A stretch of DNA of 64,000 nt from Microbacteriaceae bacterium (GTDB lineage Bacteria; Actinomycetota; Actinomycetes; Actinomycetales; Microbacteriaceae): NCBI GenBank assembly GCA_014378715.1, contig JACMNE010000070.1, positions 1 to 64,000 on the forward strand, given 5' to 3'. A program made the translations under genes and the position numbers. The notes beneath the pieces were generated by a model that did no database searches, was not told the DNA's origin, and saw nothing but the letters and a program-made list of their open reading frames with translations. Positions 1 to 9,481 of this stretch are shown in pieces; position 1 is the first letter of the stretch; every line of letters begins with the position of its first letter.

Positions 1-577
1 CGCGGAGGCGACCGGCGCGCTCCCCCCCCCCGTCGAGAGGCCCGGCGCCCCCCGCCCCCCCCCCGGGGGCGGCGGCTGCCTGGAATAGGTGCCCTGCACA
101 GTAGTGCTCATGGCTCCAGGGAAGGTCGGTATAGCGCCCAGCGACACCGCCTCGGATTTGTTGCACTGAATCGAGGTAGCCGTCCTCGGACTGGGCCGCC
201 GCGATGAGCGTGGTGACCTCCCGCTGCATCACCAGGAGATCCTCCGAGGGTGAGCGGCCAAATTCGAAGGCAACGGCCTCGAGCCACTTGTAGATGTCGG
301 AGTCCATGAAAATCGGGCCAGTCGCCTCACCGGTCTCGATTCCGGCCGCGATTCGCAGGTTGCGGAAATTACCCGCCGACTCCAGAAGGTCGTATGCCTG
401 TCGAATAGCGGCACTTCCGTTGCGCTCCTGGCGGACAGACCAGAACCCACCTGTGATGTGCGCGTCGCCAGCGCGCAGCGGCTGTATCGCCGTCGTCGCA
501 TGGGAAGACGGCAGAACGGGCTGGGCTCGGCAGGGTGTTCCCCCTGTGCTGAGAGATGCCGGGGACGGTACAGTCAT
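1..577 (-). CDS. Glycoside hydrolase GH127-like (beta-L-arabinofuranosidase family, DUF1680), N-terminal part, truncated by the window edge
   Basis: Not in the ORF track. Reverse complement from ATG at 577 reads MTVPSPASLSTGG...HITGGFWSVRQERNG...GIETGEATGPIFMDSDIYKWLEAVAFEFGRSPSEDLLVMQREVTTLIAAAQSEDGYLDSVQ...RYTDLPWSHEHYCAGHLFQ, which has the GH127 hallmarks (SDIYKWLEA, DGYL, HE.YCAGHL). The reading degenerates in about the last 70 nt at the edge. Confidence 0.75.
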   Translation of the reverse strand, partial: MTVPSPASLSTGGTPCRAQPVLPSSHATTAIQPLRAGDAHITGGFWSVRQERNGSAAIRQAYDLLESAGNFRNLRIAAGIETGEATGPIFMDSDIYKWLEAVAFEFGRSPSEDLLVMQREVTTLIAAAQSEDGYLDSVQQIRGGVAGRYTDLPWSHEHYCAGHLFQAAAAPGGGAGGAGPLDGGGERAGRLR

Positions 578-642
578 TCTTCGCTCCTTTGCGATGGGAG
601 TGCTTTTGGTGCTCGTTGGGACCATAGAAGTCACGGCGGAAA

Positions 643-662
643 TTCAGAATACGTTTTCCGAA
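643..662. promoter_or_regulatory. Candidate LacI-family operator between the divergent GH127 gene and LacI regulator
   Basis: TTCAGAATACGTTTTCCGAA is a 20-bp imperfect palindrome (8 of 10 base pairs symmetric) with a central CG, inside the divergent intergenic region. Confidence 0.5.
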
Positions 663-756
663 ATTAGGCTATTGCACATGAACTAATCACACAAGTATTC
701 AGACTGTCGAGTTATTTGTTACCCTGGAGCTGATAAATTCGCCTAATCACTACGGA

Positions 757-1791
757 ATGGAATTTGCCGTGCCTGCCTCAGGATCGAGCGGACCAGTCGG
801 CAGCGGATCCGCCCCTGTGGTGAGGATCACCGATGTGGCGACACTTGCTGGAGTCTCGATCGGCACAGCCTCGAAGGCGCTGAACAACACCGGGCAGTTG
901 CGGGCGGAGACCAGGCAGCGAGTACGGGATGCCGCGGACAAACTTGGATTCATCATGGATGCCCGCGGCCGTGCACTGTCATCGGGCCGGAGCTTCACTG
1001 TGGGAATGATCACCACGGATTCCTTCGGCCGATTCAGCATCCCGGTGATGCTCGGCGCCGAAGACGTGCTGAGCGCGGGTCAGATGGCAGTCATGATGTG
1101 TGACACCCGCGACGATACGGTGCGCGAACAGCACTACATCCGCTCGCTCTCGTCTCGGCGTGTCGACGGAATCATCGTCACCGGGCGCAGCTCCGACTCC
1201 CGATCTCCCATCTCGGTGAACATCCCGGTTGTCTATGCGTTCACCCCATCGACGGACCCTGCGGATGTGTCCATCTCCCTCGACGACGCACGCGGAGCCG
1301 AAGTGCTCGTCGACCATCTGCTGTCGAGGGGTCGACACAGGGTGGCCTACGTCTCCGGCCCGCACCATCATGCGGCGGCGGTCCTGCGAGCGAACGCTGC
1401 CGCCGCACGGCTCGGCTCTGCCCTCGTTGCCCCACCACTCTTCGGCGAGTGGTCAGAGAGGTGGGGTCGCCAGTCCGTCGATCTCCTGCTGCGTTCTCAT
1501 CCTGATCTCGACTCGATCTGTGCGGGCAGCGACCAAATAGCCCGGGGAGTGTGCGATCGTCTAAGGGAACTCGGACGAGACATTCCAAACGATGTCGCAG
1601 TGACGGGGTTCGACGACTGGAACGTCATGGCGCTCGCGAGCAGACCGCCTCTCACCACCGTGAACCTTCGTCTCGAGGATTTGGGTCGGTTCGCCGGTCA
1701 GGCGTTACTCGATCTCATTGCCGGGAACAGGCCCGATTCCGTGACGATCGCACCGACTCTGGTCATCCGGGAGTCGACGGTCGGCTACTGA
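757..1791 (+). CDS. LacI-family transcriptional regulator
   Basis: VRITDVATLAGVSIGTASKALNNTGQLRAETRQRVRDAADKLGF HTH, followed by a periplasmic-binding-like domain. The start may lie a few codons downstream. Confidence 0.9.
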   Translation: MEFAVPASGSSGPVGSGSAPVVRITDVATLAGVSIGTASKALNNTGQLRAETRQRVRDAADKLGFIMDARGRALSSGRSFTVGMITTDSFGRFSIPVMLGAEDVLSAGQMAVMMCDTRDDTVREQHYIRSLSSRRVDGIIVTGRSSDSRSPISVNIPVVYAFTPSTDPADVSISLDDARGAEVLVDHLLSRGRHRVAYVSGPHHHAAAVLRANAAAARLGSALVAPPLFGEWSERWGRQSVDLLLRSHPDLDSICAGSDQIARGVCDRLRELGRDIPNDVAVTGFDDWNVMALASRPPLTTVNLRLEDLGRFAGQALLDLIAGNRPDSVTIAPTLVIRESTVGY

Positions 1792-1804
1792 CGGGCACCC
1801 CCGA

Positions 1805-3094
1805 TCAGGACGGGAAGAGCGAGCTCACCGCGGAGAAGAGCTGGGTGCCTCCGAGCACGACGAACAGCAGGGTGCAGATGCCGAGCACGGCATTGCTGAA
1901 CAGGCGGTTACGCCACTGCTTCGGGGTGCGGTCGGTGTTGAGGAGCCAGAGCAGCGTCAGCGACAGGAACGGCATGAACAGCGCCCCCAGTACCCCGTAC
2001 GCCACGATCAGCCCGACGGGCTGGTCGAGAAAGAGCAGCGCGATCGGCGGCACGGTGAGCCAGAAGATGTAGAAGCGGTAGTAGCTGCCACCGAGCTTGC
2101 GGCGCGGGTCGTCGACCGGGATCTTGCGGATCTCGCCCCAGAAGTCGGCGAACATCAGCGAGACGCCGCTCCAGACACCGAGGATCGACGAGAACGAGGT
2201 GGCGAAGAAGCCGATGAGGAAGAAGTACGACATGAAGGTGCCGTACCGGCCCTCGAGGATCTCGGCGAGCTGCACCAGGGCGCGGTCACCGGTCGTGAGG
2301 GCGATGTTCGCGGAGTAGAGCAGCTCGGCGCCGACGATGAGCATCGCGATGACGAACACTCCCGAGACCACGTAGGCGACCGCGTTGTCAAGACGCATGA
2401 CGCGCATCCACTTGCCGCTGGTCCAGCCCTTTTCGCGCAGCCAGTAGCCGTAGGCGGCGAGGGTGATCGTTCCGCCCACTCCCCCGGCGAGCCCGAGGGT
2501 GTAGATGAGTCCGCCGTCGGGCACGACGGGGGCGAGCCCGCCGAGCATGGCCGGGAGGTTCGGGGCGGTGACGATCGCGGCACCGACGACAGTGATGAAC
2601 ATCACGCCGACGAAGAAGGCGATGATCTTCTCGAAGGAGCTGTACTTGCCGAACCAGACCACGAGAGCGCCGGCGACGCCCATGGCGATCGCGAAGACCT
2701 TCAGGTCGACCCCGGGGAACAGGGCGACGAGCGGGAGCGCGGTCGAGGACATCGCGGCCGCTCCGTAGACGAAGCCCCAGATGAGGATGTACGGACCGAA
2801 GTACCAGGTGGTCCAGCGGCCGAGGCTCTTCCAGCCCTGGAAGATCGTCTTGCCCGTCGCCAGCGAATACCGGCCGGCGCCCTCGACGAGGAAGATCTTG
2901 ATGAAGCAGCCGGCGACGGCTGCCCAGAGCAGCACGTAGCCGAATCGTGACCCGGCGACGAGGGTCGCGACGAGGTCGCCGGCCCCGATGCCGGTCGCAG
3001 CGACGAGCAACCCGGGCCCGATGATGCGCCAGCGCTTCGTGGACACCTGGTCGAGTGAGCCGCCGGCTCGGAACCCGTCGTCGAGTCGCGTCAT
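1805..3094 (-). CDS. Nramp-family-related metal ion transporter
   Basis: 429 aa, ~11 hydrophobic helices; IIGPGLLVAATGIGAGDLVATLVAGSRFGY resembles the Nramp TM1 region. Confidence 0.75.
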   Translation of the reverse strand: MTRLDDGFRAGGSLDQVSTKRWRIIGPGLLVAATGIGAGDLVATLVAGSRFGYVLLWAAVAGCFIKIFLVEGAGRYSLATGKTIFQGWKSLGRWTTWYFGPYILIWGFVYGAAAMSSTALPLVALFPGVDLKVFAIAMGVAGALVVWFGKYSSFEKIIAFFVGVMFITVVGAAIVTAPNLPAMLGGLAPVVPDGGLIYTLGLAGGVGGTITLAAYGYWLREKGWTSGKWMRVMRLDNAVAYVVSGVFVIAMLIVGAELLYSANIALTTGDRALVQLAEILEGRYGTFMSYFFLIGFFATSFSSILGVWSGVSLMFADFWGEIRKIPVDDPRRKLGGSYYRFYIFWLTVPPIALLFLDQPVGLIVAYGVLGALFMPFLSLTLLWLLNTDRTPKQWRNRLFSNAVLGICTLLFVVLGGTQLFSAVSSLFPS

Positions 3095-3130
3095 TGTGTA
3101 CCCCCGTCAGCCAGCCTAGCCGGGAGAGGC

Positions 3131-3156
3131 GGTCGCCCCCAATTCGGGGGCGGACC
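3131..3156. terminator. Stem-loop, likely terminator downstream of ispG
   Basis: CGCCCCC-AATTC-GGGGGCG perfect 7-bp stem (3134-3152), with partly paired GGT/ACC flanks, in the ispG/Nramp gap. Confidence 0.55.
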
Positions 3157-3204
3157 GGTGGTGCGCGGGGGCGATAGCCGTGATGCGCCGCAGTCGAAGC
3201 GCAG

Positions 3205-4353
3205 TTACGCGGTGACGACCTCCGGGCTCCCGATCGCGCCGGGGGGCATGGCCGCGGCGAGGCGGTTCGCCTCCTCGATGAGGGTCGCGACGATGTCCGC
3301 CTCGGCCACGGTCTTGATGACCCCGCCCTTGACGAAGATCTGCCCGCGCCCGTTGCCGCTCGCGACACCGAGGTCGGCCTCGCGGGCCTCGCCGGGTCCG
3401 TTGACGACACAGCCCATGACGGCGACACGCAGAGGAACGGTCATCCCCTCGAGGCCCTCCGTCACGTCGTTGGCGAGCTTGTAGACGTCCACCTGGGCAC
3501 GTCCGCAGCTCGGGCAGGAGACGATCTCAAGCTTGCGCTCCCGCAGACCGAGCGACTGCAGGATCTGGAGGCCGACCTTGACCTCCTGGGCGGGAGGCGC
3601 GGACAGCGAGACGCGGATGGTGTCGCCGATGCCCTCGCCCAGCAGGATGCCGAAGGCCGTGGCCGACTTGATCGTGCCCTGGAACTCCGGGCCTGCCTCG
3701 GTGACGCCGAGGTGCAGCGGCCAGTCGCCGCGCTCGGCCAGCAGGCGGTACGCCTTGACCATGGTGACGGGGTCGTTGTGCTTGACCGAGATCTTGAAGT
3801 CGTGGAAATCGTGCTCCTCGAAGAGGCTCGCCTCCCAGACGGCGCTCTCGACGAGGGCCTCCGGGGTGGCCTTGCCGTACTTCTCCAGCAGGCTGGGCTC
3901 GAGCGATCCGGCGTTGACACCGATGCGGATGCTCACTCCGGCTGCCTTCGCCGCCGCCGCGATCTTGCCGACCTGGTCGTCGAACTTGCGAATGTTGCCG
4001 GGATTCACGCGCACGGCGCCGACGCCGGCGTCGATGGCCGTGAACACGTATCGCGGCTGGAAGTGGATGTCGGCGATGACCGGGATCTGGCTCTTGCCTG
4101 CGATGATGTGCAGCACATCGGCGTCGTCCTGATGCGGCACGGCGACGCGCACGATGTCGCAGCCGCTCGCGGTGAGTTCCGCGATCTGCTGGAGCGTGGC
4201 GTTGATGTTGGTCGTCTGGGTCGTGGTCATCGACTGCACGCTCACCCGCGAGTCGCCACCGACCTTCACCTTCCCGACGGAGATCTCACGGGTCTTGCGG
4301 CGCGGCGCGAGAGTGGACGGGACTTTGGGCATTCCGAGATTGACAGCTGGCAC
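3205..4353 (-). CDS. ispG: 4-hydroxy-3-methylbut-2-enyl-diphosphate synthase
   Basis: [21 protein letters not shown]...[10 protein letters not shown]...PVIADIHF...VRVNPGN and SCPSCGR...[11 protein letters not shown] cysteine motifs. Confidence 0.97.
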   Translation of the reverse strand: MPAVNLGMPKVPSTLAPRRKTREISVGKVKVGGDSRVSVQSMTTTQTTNINATLQQIAELTASGCDIVRVAVPHQDDADVLHIIAGKSQIPVIADIHFQPRYVFTAIDAGVGAVRVNPGNIRKFDDQVGKIAAAAKAAGVSIRIGVNAGSLEPSLLEKYGKATPEALVESAVWEASLFEEHDFHDFKISVKHNDPVTMVKAYRLLAERGDWPLHLGVTEAGPEFQGTIKSATAFGILLGEGIGDTIRVSLSAPPAQEVKVGLQILQSLGLRERKLEIVSCPSCGRAQVDVYKLANDVTEGLEGMTVPLRVAVMGCVVNGPGEAREADLGVASGNGRGQIFVKGGVIKTVAEADIVATLIEEANRLAAAMPPGAIGSPEVVTA

Positions 4354-4366
4354 ATCCGTAGCTTAC

Positions 4367-4400
4367 GCGCCGCCGTTCCGTGTCGACTGAACGGCGGCGC
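4367..4400. terminator. Long stem-loop between mmsA 3' end and ispG 5' end
   Basis: GCGCCGCCGTTC (4367-4378), 10-nt loop, GAACGGCGGCGC (4389-4400): perfect 12-bp inverted repeat. Confidence 0.6.
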
Positions 4401-4413
4401 GCGCCACATCCGC

Positions 4414-5898
4414 TCACGACAGCTGGGGGAACCCCAGGTTGACCTCGGAGGTCGCCGGGTCGGGCCAGCGGGTCGTCACGACCTTGCCCCGCGTGTAGAA
4501 GCGGATGCTGTCGGGACCGTACATGTGCGTGTCGCCGAACAGCGAGTTCTTCCAGCCGCCGAATGAGAACGTTCCGACGGGGACGGGGATCGGCACGTTG
4601 ACGCCGACCATGCCGGCCTCGATCTCGAACTCGAACTGGCGGGCGGCACCGCCGTCGCGGGTGAAGATCGCGACCCCGTTGCCGTACTGGTTGGCGTTGG
4701 TGAGCGCGACGGCCTCGTCGAAGGTGTCGACACGGACGACGGAGAGCACGGGGCCGAAGATCTCGTCCTCATAGACCCGCATGCCCGGCTTGACGTTGTC
4801 GATGAGGCTGACGCCGAGGAAGAAGCCGTCGGAGTCGAACTGCTGGTCACGCCCGTCGAGGACGACCGTGGCACCCTCCGCCGCGGCACCCGCCACGTAG
4901 GAGGCGACGCGGTCGCGGTGCTCGCGGGTGATGAGCGGGCCCATCTCGGAGGCCGGGTCTGTGCCGGGGCCGATGGTGAGGGCGGCGACCCGGGTGGAGA
5001 TCGCGGCGATGAGGTCGTCGGCGACGCCGCCGACGGCGACGAGCACGCTCACGGCCATGCACCGCTCCCCCGCCGATCCGTATGCCGCCGAGACGGCGGC
5101 ATCCGCTGCCATGTCGAGGTCGGCGTCGGGCAGGACGACCATGTGGTTCTTCGCCCCGCCGAGGGCCTGAACGCGCTTGCCGTTGTCGGCGGCGCGGGCG
5201 TAGATCGACCTGGCCACCGGGGTGGAGCCGACGAAGCTGATGGCGCGCACCGCGGGGTGCTCGATGAGCACGTCGACGGCGTCCTTGTCGCCGTGGATGA
5301 CGTTGAGCACGCCGTCGGGCAGCCCGGCCTCGGTGAACAGCTTCGCGATGAAGACGGCGGAAGACGGGTCCTTCTCGCTCGGCTTGAGCAGCACCGTGTT
5401 GCCGCAGGCGAGGGCGCTGCCGATCATCCAGAGCGGCACCATCGCCGGGAAGTTGAACGGGGTGATGCAGGCGACGACCCCCACGGGCTGCCGCACGGAA
5501 TGCACGTCGACGCCGCTCGAGACCTGCTCGGAGAACTCCCCCTTGAGCGCATGGGAGAGTCCGGTGGCGAATTCGATGTTCTCCAGACCTCGAGCGATCT
5601 CGCCCTTCGCGTCGGAGAGCACCTTGCCGTGCTCGCTCGTGAGGATCGCAGCGAGCTCGGGGGTGCGGTCGACGAGCAGCTGGCGCACCCGGTAGAAGAC
5701 GGCGGTGCGCTTGGCGAGGCTCGTGGCGCGCCAGAGCGGGAGAGCCGCCTTCGCTGCCTCGATCGCCTCGACGACGCGCTCGACGGAGGCGAGGGCGACC
5801 TCCTTGTCCTGGGCGCCGGTGGCGGGGTTGAAGACGGGGCCGACGCGGTCGGCGTCGGGCACCTCGCGGCCGTTGATATAGTGCGGGATTCTCTGCAT
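4414..5898 (-). CDS. mmsA: CoA-acylating methylmalonate-semialdehyde dehydrogenase
   Basis: MQRIPHYINGREV...VACITPFNFPAMVPLWMIGSALACGNTVLLKPSEKDPSSA...GGAKNHMVVLPDAD...AAYGSAGERCMAVS. Start taken at the MQRIPH ATG (5898). Confidence 0.95.
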   Translation of the reverse strand: MQRIPHYINGREVPDADRVGPVFNPATGAQDKEVALASVERVVEAIEAAKAALPLWRATSLAKRTAVFYRVRQLLVDRTPELAAILTSEHGKVLSDAKGEIARGLENIEFATGLSHALKGEFSEQVSSGVDVHSVRQPVGVVACITPFNFPAMVPLWMIGSALACGNTVLLKPSEKDPSSAVFIAKLFTEAGLPDGVLNVIHGDKDAVDVLIEHPAVRAISFVGSTPVARSIYARAADNGKRVQALGGAKNHMVVLPDADLDMAADAAVSAAYGSAGERCMAVSVLVAVGGVADDLIAAISTRVAALTIGPGTDPASEMGPLITREHRDRVASYVAGAAAEGATVVLDGRDQQFDSDGFFLGVSLIDNVKPGMRVYEDEIFGPVLSVVRVDTFDEAVALTNANQYGNGVAIFTRDGGAARQFEFEIEAGMVGVNVPIPVPVGTFSFGGWKNSLFGDTHMYGPDSIRFYTRGKVVTTRWPDPATSEVNLGFPQLS

Positions 5899-5998
5899 GG
5901 TGATGCTCCTGGTGGTGGTTCGGGCTGGTCTGATGGACCGGGCGGGTCGGATGGACGCTCGTGGTGGTGTGGTCGGGTCAGGCGGGGACGGCGGCGGT

Positions 5999-6892
5999 CT
6001 ACTCGAGGCTGCCATCGACGAGGCCGACGATGAGCGAGCAGTCGCGGCCGCCCTGGCCCGAGTCGATCAGCCGCTGGAACAGCGTCGCGACGTGCTCGCC
6101 GATCTCAAGCGGAGTGCCGGTGTCCTTGGCGGCGGAGATCGCGAGGTTGATGTCCTTGTTGGCGAGGTCGGCGGTGAAGGTCGGGGCGAAGTCGTTGTTC
6201 GACGCGGCGGTCTCCACCACGCCGGCGACGGGGTACCAGGTGCGCAGCGCCCAGCTGTCACCCGAGGAGACCGAGGCGATGTCCCAGAAGACCTGCTTGT
6301 CGAGGCCCAGCCGGTCGGCGAGCACGGCGCCCTCCGCGGTCGCGGCAAGGTTGATGAACAACATGAGGTTGTTGCAGATCTTGGCGGGCTGGCCGGTCGT
6401 CGCACCGCCAGTGGGGATGATGTTGCGCGCCATCGGGCGGATGAACTCGGTCGCGTCGCGCACGGCTCCCTCCTCCCCGCCGACCATGAAGGTGAGCGTC
6501 GCCGCGCTCGCGCCGCTCATGCCTCCCGAGACGGGGGCGTCGACGAACCTGAACCCCGCAGCGGATGCCGCATCGTGCAGCGCCTGCGCCGACTCCACGT
6601 CGATCGTGGACGAGTCGATGAGCAGGGTGCCGGTGTCGGCGTGCGCGATCACCCCGTCGTCGCCGAGGTACACGGCGCGGGCGTGCACGCCCTTCGGCAG
6701 CATTGTGAAGACGACATCCGATCCCCGCACCGCCTCGGCGATGCTCGCGACCGTCGTGACGCCGGCCGCTGCCGCCGCCTCGATCGCGGCCGGACTCAGG
6801 TCGAAGCCGCGCACCTCATTGCCCGCGGCCACGAGGTTCGCCGACATCGGGCCACCCATGTTCCCCAACCCGATCCATCCGATTACTGCCAT
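5999..6892 (-). CDS. mmsB: 3-hydroxyisobutyrate dehydrogenase
   Basis: IGWIGLGNMGGPMSANLVAAG...FVDAPVSGGMSGA...GQPAKICNNLM...KDINLA. Confidence 0.93.
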   Translation of the reverse strand: MAVIGWIGLGNMGGPMSANLVAAGNEVRGFDLSPAAIEAAAAAGVTTVASIAEAVRGSDVVFTMLPKGVHARAVYLGDDGVIAHADTGTLLIDSSTIDVESAQALHDAASAAGFRFVDAPVSGGMSGASAATLTFMVGGEEGAVRDATEFIRPMARNIIPTGGATTGQPAKICNNLMLFINLAATAEGAVLADRLGLDKQVFWDIASVSSGDSWALRTWYPVAGVVETAASNNDFAPTFTADLANKDINLAISAAKDTGTPLEIGEHVATLFQRLIDSGQGGRDCSLIVGLVDGSLE

Positions 6893-6988
6893 GGGTTCGC
6901 TCCTTTGCGTCGTCGTGCGTGTCGTGCGTTCTTCCCCCACTCTCGCATCCGCATATGGTGCAATCAAGGAAAGAATTCACGCGGGGTA

Positions 6989-7004
6989 TGTGCATCAATG
7001 CACA
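6989..7004. promoter_or_regulatory. Candidate LysR-type operator in the mmsB/LysR divergent region
   Basis: TGTGCAT-CA-ATGCACA, perfect 7-bp arms, 28 bp upstream of the LysR start. Confidence 0.6.
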
Positions 7005-7031
7005 GCTTGCGCGGTGAGGTGAGGACTGCGC

Positions 7032-7937
7032 ATGGAATCCGGACGCCTGCCAAGCCCCAACGACCTGCTGGTCCTGCTGACCGTAGCGCGGCTCGGGCGA
7101 TTCAATGCGGTCGCCGAGGCACTGGGCACCACCCACACCACGATCTCCCGCCGCATCCTCGCGCTCGACGAGGAACTGGGCGGGCGCACCCTCGAGCGCA
7201 CACCCCACGGCTGGGAGCTCACCGAACTGGGGCGGGCGGCGGTGAGCGCGGCGGAGGCGATCGAGGAGCGCCTCGGGGCGCTCGCGGTCACGATCCGCGG
7301 GGACCAGGATCCGCTGGCCGGACTGATCCGGATCAGCACCATCGACGGCTTCGGTGCCGAGTTCGTCACGCCCGCCCTGGTGCGGCTGCAGGCCGACCAC
7401 CCGCGGCTCGACATCGAGATGCTCAGTGCGACCCGCAAGGTGAGCCAGAACCGGTCGGGGGTCGACCTCGAGATCGTGGCGGGCAGAACTGATGTGTCGA
7501 ACGCGCACGCGATCTTCATCTCGAACTACTTCCTCCGGCTCTACGCGAGCCCCGGCTACCTCGCGGAGCGGGGGACCCCGGCCACTGTCACCGACATCGC
7601 CGGCCACAGCTTCGTCTCCTACGTCGAGTCGGCCCTGCAGGTGGCAGAGCTGGGCCACCGCTCATCGCAGCTGCCGACCCCGCGGACGACGTTCCAGTCG
7701 ACGAGCATCTTCGCCCAGGTTGCGGCGGTGCGGGGTGGGGCCGGCATCGGCCTGCTGCCGAACTTCATGGTGCGGCCGGGCACCGGACTGGTCCCGGTGC
7801 TCGCCACGCTCTTCCAGCGGCAGCTGCCGCTGTGGGCGGTTGCGCGCGCGGAGTCGCTACGCTCCCCGCTCGTGCAGGCGGCGATCGACTCGATCAGGAT
7901 CGAGGTCGACCGCCGCCAGGACGAGCTGACGGGCTGA
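7032..7937 (+). CDS. LysR-family transcriptional regulator
   Basis: LPSPNDLLVLLTVARLGRFNAVAEALGTTHTTISRRILALDEELGGRTLERTPHGWELTELG HTH. Confidence 0.93.
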   Translation: MESGRLPSPNDLLVLLTVARLGRFNAVAEALGTTHTTISRRILALDEELGGRTLERTPHGWELTELGRAAVSAAEAIEERLGALAVTIRGDQDPLAGLIRISTIDGFGAEFVTPALVRLQADHPRLDIEMLSATRKVSQNRSGVDLEIVAGRTDVSNAHAIFISNYFLRLYASPGYLAERGTPATVTDIAGHSFVSYVESALQVAELGHRSSQLPTPRTTFQSTSIFAQVAAVRGGAGIGLLPNFMVRPGTGLVPVLATLFQRQLPLWAVARAESLRSPLVQAAIDSIRIEVDRRQDELTG

Positions 7938-7958
7938 GCCCGCCGGTGGAGGTGCCGG

Positions 7959-9338
7959 TTACTTCTTCGCCGAGGCCAGCAGGGCAGCCGTGTCACGGGC
8001 ATCCGCTGCATCGACGTCGTGCAGCGAGATTCCGCGGGTCTCCTTGAGGGTCAGCACGACGATCGCCGTGATGATGCAGGCACCCATGAGGTAGAGGGCC
8101 ACCGGCACCGAGGAGTCGAAACGAGCGAGGAGGGTCGTCGCGATGATCGGGGCGAGCGAGCCCGCCACGATCGAGGTGACCTGGTATCCGAGCGAGACAC
8201 CCGAGTAGCGCATGCGGGTCGGGAACATCTCCGCCATGATCGATGGCTGGCCCGCGTACATGAGGGCGTGGAAGAGGAGGCCGATCGTGATCGCTGCGAG
8301 GATGATGAAGTCGTTGCCGGTGTCCATCATCGGGAAGGCGAAGAAGCCCCAGGTCCCTCCGAGGACAGCCCCGGTGAGGTACACCGGGCGGCGACCGACG
8401 TGATCGGAGAGCCGCCCGACCAGCGGCACGGAGCAGAAGTGGATGAAGTGCGCCACCAGCAGGAGCAGCAGGATGCGGGAGGTGTTCGCCTCGACGACCA
8501 CCGCGAGATAGGTGATTGAGAACGTCACCACGAGGTAGTAGAGGATGTTCTCCGCGAATCGCAGCCCCATGGCGGTGAAGACCCCGCGCGGGTAGCGGCG
8601 GAAGACCTCGAGGACGCCGAAGCTCTTGTTCTCCTCGACGACCTCCTTCTGGGCCTCGAGGAAGATGGGCGCGTCGCTGACCTTGGTGCGGATGTAGTAG
8701 CCGATGAGCACGATGACGGCGGAGAGCCAGAAAGCGACCCGCCAGCCCCAGCTGAGGAAGTCGGCCTGGGAGAGGGTCGAGGAGAGGAAGAAGAGGACGC
8801 CTGTGGCGAGCAGGTTACCCATCGGCACGGCCGACTGGGGCCAGCTGGCCCAGAACCCGCGGGACTTCGCCGGGCTGTGCTCGGCGACGAGCAGAACGGC
8901 GCCGCCCCACTCCCCGCCGACCGCGAAGCCCTGGATGAAGCGCAGCACGACGAGGAGTCCGGGTGCCAGGTAGCCGATCTGGTCGAAGCCGGGCAGGCAG
9001 CCCATGGCGAACGTCGCAACGCCGACCATGATGATGCTCACCTGCAGCAGCTGCTTGCGCCCGAACTTGTCACCGAAGTGACCGAAGACGATGCCGCCGA
9101 TGGGGCGGGCGACGAATCCGACCGCGTAGGTGATGAACGCAGCGATGATGCCGTCAAGGGTCGAGCCGGCGTTCGGGAAGAAGACATGGCCGAACACGAG
9201 TGTCGCGGCGGAGGCGTAGAGGAAGAACTCGTACCATTCCACGACGGTGCCGGCCATCGAGGCCGCCACGACCTTCCTGAGGCCCGAGTTCTCGGACTCC
9301 GGCTTCGTCGTGCCGGTTGTCGATGCTGGTGTACTCAT
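7959..9338 (-). CDS. MFS transporter, metabolite:H+ symporter (MHS) family
   Basis: AGTVVEWYEFFLYASAATLVFGHVFFP...GFVARPIGGIVFGHFGDKFGRKQLL...RFIQGFAVGGEWGGAVLLVAEH. Confidence 0.93.
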   Translation of the reverse strand: MSTPASTTGTTKPESENSGLRKVVAASMAGTVVEWYEFFLYASAATLVFGHVFFPNAGSTLDGIIAAFITYAVGFVARPIGGIVFGHFGDKFGRKQLLQVSIIMVGVATFAMGCLPGFDQIGYLAPGLLVVLRFIQGFAVGGEWGGAVLLVAEHSPAKSRGFWASWPQSAVPMGNLLATGVLFFLSSTLSQADFLSWGWRVAFWLSAVIVLIGYYIRTKVSDAPIFLEAQKEVVEENKSFGVLEVFRRYPRGVFTAMGLRFAENILYYLVVTFSITYLAVVVEANTSRILLLLLVAHFIHFCSVPLVGRLSDHVGRRPVYLTGAVLGGTWGFFAFPMMDTGNDFIILAAITIGLLFHALMYAGQPSIMAEMFPTRMRYSGVSLGYQVTSIVAGSLAPIIATTLLARFDSSVPVALYLMGACIITAIVVLTLKETRGISLHDVDAADARDTAALLASAKK

Positions 9339-9428
9339 CTGTGAGCTCCTTCGGTGTCTTCGCTGACACAGCGTGATCGGGGTGGCCCCGGGGTCGGTAT
9401 GGGCAATCCGGTGGCTCTGCCAAGATTG

Positions 9429-9478
9429 CAAGCTGATTCTCAGCTTGTCAAAGCCGAATTGTGCAGACGCCCTCTGCA
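9429..9478. promoter_or_regulatory. Two adjacent palindromes upstream of the MHS transporter
   Basis: CAAGCTGA-TTC-TCAGCTTG (9429-9447) and TGCAGA-CGCCC-TCTGCA (9462-9478), both with perfect arms. Confidence 0.45.
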
Positions 9479-9481
9479 AAT

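Noticed and set aside
2388-3428. 346-aa alternative minus-strand ORF over the Nramp and ispG genes
   Set aside because: Arg/Pro-rich alternative frame crossing an intergenic terminator; no recognisable domain.
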